9,614 bases of DNA from Burkholderiales bacterium UBA4615 (lineage in GTDB: Bacteria > Pseudomonadota > Gammaproteobacteria > Burkholderiales > Burkholderiaceae_E). Positions 6,458 through 9,614 of the stretch are shown here, one piece after another. The DNA is taken from NCBI GenBank assembly GCA_002386465.1, contig DGIT01000125.1:1720-11333 (forward strand). The letters run 5' to 3'. Positions within the stretch are counted from its first letter, which is position 1, and the number at the start of each line of letters is the position of its first letter. The notes below the pieces were generated by a model. The model was not told where the DNA came from. It made no database searches and saw nothing but the letters and a program-made list of their open reading frames with translations. A program made the position numbers and the translations under genes.

Positions 6458-7387
6458 CTACTCCAGGTTTTGGACCTGCTCACGGACCTGCTCGATCAGC
6501 AGCTTGAGCTCGATCGAGGCAGCCGTCGTATCCAGACCCGCAGCTTTGGAACCGAGGGTATTGGCCTCCCGGTTGAGCTCCTGCATCAGAAAATCCAGGC
6601 GTTTTCCGGCGGCGCCACCCTGCTCGACAATGCGCATCAGCTCGTTGATGTGAATATCCAGGCGGCTGAGCTCTTCGGCCACATCGACCCGAATGCCATG
6701 CAGCGCCACCTCCTGACGGATGCGGGCCATGCTCTCTTCCAGCGGGATGCCGCTGCCGGCCAAGCCGCCTGTGGCCGCTTCGCGCAGGCGTTCGGTGATG
6801 CGCTGACCAAATGCGGCAACGAGTTCCGGAGCCCGGACTTGATGGGCGGCGACGATTGCACGCATGGCCTGTGCACGCTGGGTGATCGTATCGCCCAGCC
6901 GTGCGCCCTCTCGGGCACGGTTCTCCAGCAGCTCACTGACCGCCTGGTGGGCCAGCGGGGTGAATGCTGCGATCCACTGTGCAGGCTCTGGCTGGGGGTC
7001 ATCCATGACGCCTGGAAACCGCAAAATATCGGCCACGGACAGAGGCGCCGCGGATGCGAACGTCTGGTGCACCTGCAGCTGCGCTTGCTGCAGCGCCTGG
7101 ATGACACCTGCGCGCAGCCGCACTTCGGGCCGCATGGCGGCACGGTGCTGCACCGACGCACGGCAATCGACTTTGCCGCGTGTGATCCGGGCTGCAATGG
7201 CCTCGCGCAAGAGTGGTTCCAGCATGCGCAGTTCATCTGGCAGACGAAACGCGATATCCAGATAACGTGAATTGACCGAGCGCAATTCGATCCCCAGGCG
7301 GCCGAGTTCGTGGTCGCTGGTAGCCGAGCCGTAGCCGGTCATGCTGAGCAGGCGGGTGCCTGGCGCGATGGATGCGCTGGAGTTCAT
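6458..7387 (-). CDS. yicC: YicC/YloC family endoribonuclease
   Basis: YicC-family proteins are oligomeric endoribonucleases; E. coli YicC has been linked to degradation of the small RNA RyhB. The 309 residues show the N-terminal SMTGYGSA (15-22) followed by LRSVNSRYLDIAFRLP (35-50), and the C-terminal DUF1732 region (about 225-309) with VDVAEELSRLDIHI (234-247) and GKRLDFLMQELNREANTLGS (261-280), all intact. Compared with E. coli (287 residues), there are about 12 extra residues before the SMTGYG motif. The ATG at 7387 is chosen over the internal ATG at 7342 because AAGGA sits 9 nt upstream. It is divergent from the kinase gene with only 14 bp between the ATGs, so the regulatory elements of each must overlap the other's coding region. 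In Burkholderiales it is often found near gmk and rph. Confidence 0.95.
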   Translation of the reverse strand: MNSSASIAPGTRLLSMTGYGSATSDHELGRLGIELRSVNSRYLDIAFRLPDELRMLEPLLREAIAARITRGKVDCRASVQHRAAMRPEVRLRAGVIQALQQAQLQVHQTFASAAPLSVADILRFPGVMDDPQPEPAQWIAAFTPLAHQAVSELLENRAREGARLGDTITQRAQAMRAIVAAHQVRAPELVAAFGQRITERLREAATGGLAGSGIPLEESMARIRQEVALHGIRVDVAEELSRLDIHINELMRIVEQGGAAGKRLDFLMQELNREANTLGSKAAGLDTTAASIELKLLIEQVREQVQNLE

Positions 7388-7396
7388 TACAATTTG

Positions 7397-7401
7397 TCCT
7401 T
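7397..7401 (-). promoter_or_regulatory. Ribosome binding site of yicC
   Basis: Minus-strand AAGGA lies 9 nt before the yicC ATG (7385-7387) and supports that start, giving the 309-residue form. On the plus strand these bases directly precede the kinase ATG at 7402, which leaves the kinase with a pyrimidine-rich, SD-free leader. Confidence 0.6.
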
Positions 7402-8424
7402 ATGGCGACCCAGACCAATGCTCCCCTGCCCGAAGGACTCGAAGTCGGCGGCTATCGCATTGTCAGAAAGATTGCCAGCGGCGGGTTTTCAATCGTGTAT
7501 CTGGCACACGACCCTGAAGGCCGTCCGGTAGCCCTCAAAGAATACCTGCCCAGCACGCTGGTGCGCCGAGAGCCCGGGCAACTGGTGCCTGCGGTGGCGC
7601 CTGACAACCTCGCCACGTATCAGAACGGATTGAAGTGCTTCTTTGAAGAGGGCCGCGCGCTGGCGCGTGTGCTGCATCCGAATGTGGTGCGGGTGATGAA
7701 CTTTCTGCGGGCCAATGACACGGTGTACATGGTCATGGCCTACGAGCGCGGCCGTAGTTTGCAGGAGCTGATTATTCGGTATCGCGGCAGGCCGGGGCGC
7801 GAAGTGATTCCTGAGCGGTATGTGCGGCGGATCTTTGCGCAGGTGATGAACGGGCTGCGGGAAGTGCATGCAAATCGCCTGCTGCATCTGGATCTCAAGC
7901 CGGCCAACGTGTACCTGCGTCAGGACGGCTCGCCCATGCTGCTGGACTTCGGTGCGGCCAGGCAGACGCTCACGCACGATGCCCCCAAGCTGTTTCCGAT
8001 GTATACGCCAGGGTTCGCTGCGCCCGAGCTGTATCGGCGTCATCAGAATCTGGGCCCCTGGACCGATATCTATGGTTTGGGCGCCACCATGTTCGCCTGC
8101 ATTGCGGGTGCGCCGCCGCAACCTGCCGATCAGCGTGTGCTCAACGACAAGGTCGATGCCGTGCTGCAGGAGGCGGCAAAGCTTTATTCGCAGCAGCTCA
8201 TCGATATTGTGTACTGGTGCCTGAAGCTCAACCCGCTTGAGCGCCCGCAAAGCGTGTTTGTGTTGCAACGTGCTTTGCGTGAACCGCAATCGACCGTGCC
8301 GGTCACGCCGCCCTTGCGGCCTGCGGTGTTTTCACGCTGGCTCGATGGGTTGTCGGCGCGCAGGCGCAGGGCCATCAAGCAGGACACCACGCTGATGTGG
8401 TCGACCCAGCGCGCGCCGCAATGA
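7402..8424 (+). CDS. Serine/threonine protein kinase (Hanks type, non-RD)
   Basis: This is a soluble bacterial eukaryotic-like Ser/Thr kinase; its targets are unknown. With the ATG at 7402 it has 340 residues. Kinase elements in order: glycine loop IASGGFSIV (24-32), lysine K46 in VALKEYLP, helix C acidic residue in FFEEGRAL (80-87), catalytic loop HLDLKPANV (162-170, D164, K166, N169), DFG (182-184), and TPGFAAPE (202-209) closing a short activation segment. The catalytic loop has Leu163 where RD kinases have Arg, so it is a non-RD kinase. The C-tail (about 300-340) is basic (ARRRRAIK) with a TT pair, and carries no membrane helix, PASTA or sensor domain. An in-frame ATG at 7372 would add ten residues and overlap yicC; neither start has an SD. 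A TACAAT at 7388-7393 could be a -10, making the mRNA nearly leaderless. It is followed 10 bp later by its probable antagonist phosphatase. Confidence 0.93.
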   Translation: MATQTNAPLPEGLEVGGYRIVRKIASGGFSIVYLAHDPEGRPVALKEYLPSTLVRREPGQLVPAVAPDNLATYQNGLKCFFEEGRALARVLHPNVVRVMNFLRANDTVYMVMAYERGRSLQELIIRYRGRPGREVIPERYVRRIFAQVMNGLREVHANRLLHLDLKPANVYLRQDGSPMLLDFGAARQTLTHDAPKLFPMYTPGFAAPELYRRHQNLGPWTDIYGLGATMFACIAGAPPQPADQRVLNDKVDAVLQEAAKLYSQQLIDIVYWCLKLNPLERPQSVFVLQRALREPQSTVPVTPPLRPAVFSRWLDGLSARRRRAIKQDTTLMWSTQRAPQ

Positions 8425-8434
8425 TTGCCTGAGC

Positions 8435-9367
8435 ATGCGCTTTTCAATTTTCCAGGACACCGATATCGGTGCGCGGTCGATCAACCAGGACCGCATGGGC
8501 TACTGCTTCACCCGTGAGTCGGTCCTGATGGTCGTGGCCGACGGCATGGGTGGGCATGCACGCGGGGAGGTGGCTGCACAGCTGACCTTGCAGGTGTGCG
8601 CAGGACACTTCCAGCGCATGGCCACGCCCAGGCTGGCTGACCCGGCACGATTTCTTGAGGCGGCGCTGCATAGCGCGCATCGCGAGCTCTTGCGCTACCA
8701 GCTCCTGCATCAGTTGCCTGAGGCGCCGCGCACAACGGTGGTGGCCTGCATCGTTCAGGACGATGGCGCATGGTGGGCCCATGCCGGTGATTCGCGGCTC
8801 TATTGGCTGCGCGATGGTGCAGTGATGACACGCACCGTTGATCATTCCCGGGTGCAGGCGCTCATGGAAATGGGTCTGGTGAGTCCTGAGGAAGAGCGCA
8901 CGCACCCCGATCGCAATAAGGTGCTCAACTGTTTGGGCTCGCCGCAGGAGCCCTCCATCGAGCTGTCCGACCGGGCCGCGCTCATGCGTGGCGACGTGCT
9001 GCTGCTGTGCTCGGACGGCTTCTGGTCGGGGCTGAATGAGCCGCACTTTGCATCGGTGCTGCGTCATGCGCCGGTGGATGCCGGCGTGCCCGAGCTGGTG
9101 CGCCAGGCGGTCGCTCAAGGTGGGCGGATCGCGGACAATACGACGGTTGTCGCCATGGCCTGGGAGGGTGCCGGGGATGAGGATCTGCCGACCCTGTCCG
9201 CACTCGATCTGCCCGATGGCGCCATCACTACAACGATTGCCTTTGGGCGTCCTGAACAAGCCGGTGCAGTGGCTGCGCCCCTGACCGACGAAGACATCGA
9301 ACGCCAGATTGCCGATATCCAACGCGCGATCCGTCGTTCGCACGATCCCCAACAACGAGAGTCCTGA
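8435..9367 (+). CDS. PP2C-family protein phosphatase
   Basis: This is a predicted Mg/Mn-dependent Ser/Thr phosphatase that probably reverses the action of the upstream kinase. The 310 residues hold the PP2C motifs in order: SINQDR (15-20), VVADGMGGHARGE (33-45, metal ligand D36), RTTVVACIV (99-107), HAGDSRLYWLRDG (116-128), VDHS (135-138), LLLCSDGFWSGL (189-200, D194), and IADNTTVV (232-239, D234). The catalytic core ends near residue 245. About 65 extra residues follow, with a Thr cluster GAITTTIAF (262-270) and a charged, probably helical end (DEDIERQIADIQRAIRRS, 285-302). There is no transmembrane segment. It starts 10 bp after the kinase stop; its own SD is weak, suggesting coupling. Its TGA overlaps the rph ATG. 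The family assignment is secure, while pairing with the kinase is inference from context. Confidence 0.94.
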   Translation: MRFSIFQDTDIGARSINQDRMGYCFTRESVLMVVADGMGGHARGEVAAQLTLQVCAGHFQRMATPRLADPARFLEAALHSAHRELLRYQLLHQLPEAPRTTVVACIVQDDGAWWAHAGDSRLYWLRDGAVMTRTVDHSRVQALMEMGLVSPEEERTHPDRNKVLNCLGSPQEPSIELSDRAALMRGDVLLLCSDGFWSGLNEPHFASVLRHAPVDAGVPELVRQAVAQGGRIADNTTVVAMAWEGAGDEDLPTLSALDLPDGAITTTIAFGRPEQAGAVAAPLTDEDIERQIADIQRAIRRSHDPQQRES

Positions 9368-9614
9368 TGACCCGAATGACCGAATTATCCGATGCGGCTG
9401 CGCCGATTGCCCGTCCCAGTGGACGCCCCGTGGATGTGATGCGCGATGTGCGCATCACGCGTGGCTTTACATCCCATGCGGAGGGCTCGGTGCTGGTCGA
9501 GTTCGGCATGACCCGAGTGCTGTGCACAGCGAGTGTGGAGGAGGGCGTCCCGGGGTTCATGCGGGGCCAGGGCCGCGGCTGGGTCACTGCGGAGTACGGC
9601 ATGCTGCCGCGCGC
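9367..9614 (+). CDS. rph: Ribonuclease PH, N-terminal part (3' truncated by window)
   Basis: RNase PH is a phosphate-dependent 3'-to-5' exoribonuclease that trims tRNA 3' ends and acts on rRNA precursors. The first 82 residues are visible of a family length near 238. After a short N-terminal extension they read RPSGRPVDVMRDVRIT, then HAEGSVLVEFGMTRVLCTAS, EEGVPGFMRGQGRGW and VTAEYGMLPR, matching the family closely. The ATG at 9367 overlaps the phosphatase stop (ATGA); a second in-frame ATG at 9376 is an alternative start and would shorten the extension by three residues. The overlap suggests translational coupling with the kinase-phosphatase unit. The catalytic residues lie beyond the window and cannot be checked. 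Confidence 0.95.
   Translation, partial: MTRMTELSDAAAPIARPSGRPVDVMRDVRITRGFTSHAEGSVLVEFGMTRVLCTASVEEGVPGFMRGQGRGWVTAEYGMLPR

Noticed and set aside
6470..7270. Plus-strand frame of 266 codons antisense to yicC
   Set aside because: Rich in Gln, His, Cys and Arg as expected for the complement of a real gene; yicC is intact on the minus strand.
8444..9355. Minus-strand frame of 303 codons antisense to the phosphatase gene
   Set aside because: The plus strand encodes all PP2C motifs in order; the minus-strand product has shadow composition.

Overview
The window reads as ordinary chromosomal housekeeping DNA of a betaproteobacterium, most likely order Burkholderiales and close to Bordetella/Achromobacter-type Alcaligenaceae. 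This rests on GC-rich DNA with G/C-ending codons, the sequence style of GreB, the 67-residue omega subunit and the bifunctional Rel/SpoT protein, and a gene order I recall from that order (gmk-rpoZ-spoT, and yicC / kinase / phosphatase / rph). The species assignment is inference; no rRNA or tRNA is present.

Layout. 1-531 (+) is the 3' end of pmbA/tldE. 616-936 or 616-987 (-) is a small uncharacterised helical protein. 1005-1568 (+) is greB. 1602-2867 (-) is a glycosyltransferase of the XrtA/PEP-CTERM-associated type, convergent with greB. 2939-6086 (-) is a compact operon, transcribed gmk > rpoZ > spoT with gaps of 15 and 25 bp. 6087-6457 is the only gap over 300 bp, with two doubtful small ORFs. 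6458-7387 (-) is the RNase yicC. From 7402 (+), running away from yicC, come a Ser/Thr kinase, a PP2C phosphatase and the start of rph (RNase PH), which runs off the window edge.

How the genes fit together. The centre is a guanine-nucleotide and stringent-response block: Gmk makes GDP from GMP, SpoT makes and degrades (p)ppGpp from GDP/GTP, omega helps form a ppGpp site on RNA polymerase, and GreB works in the secondary channel of the same enzyme. The right side combines RNA processing (YicC, RNase PH) with a reversible protein phosphorylation pair in one tight transcription unit, where the phosphatase stop and the rph start overlap (ATGA).

I did not find a clearly new system. The items most worth a second look are the solitary glycosyltransferase between greB and spoT, the non-RD kinase with its phosphatase coupled to rph, the very compact yicC/kinase start region where the kinase has no visible ribosome binding site, and a 42-codon ORF with an excellent Shine-Dalgarno facing away from gmk. 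No CRISPR array, insertion sequence, tRNA, rRNA or convincing intrinsic terminator was seen.
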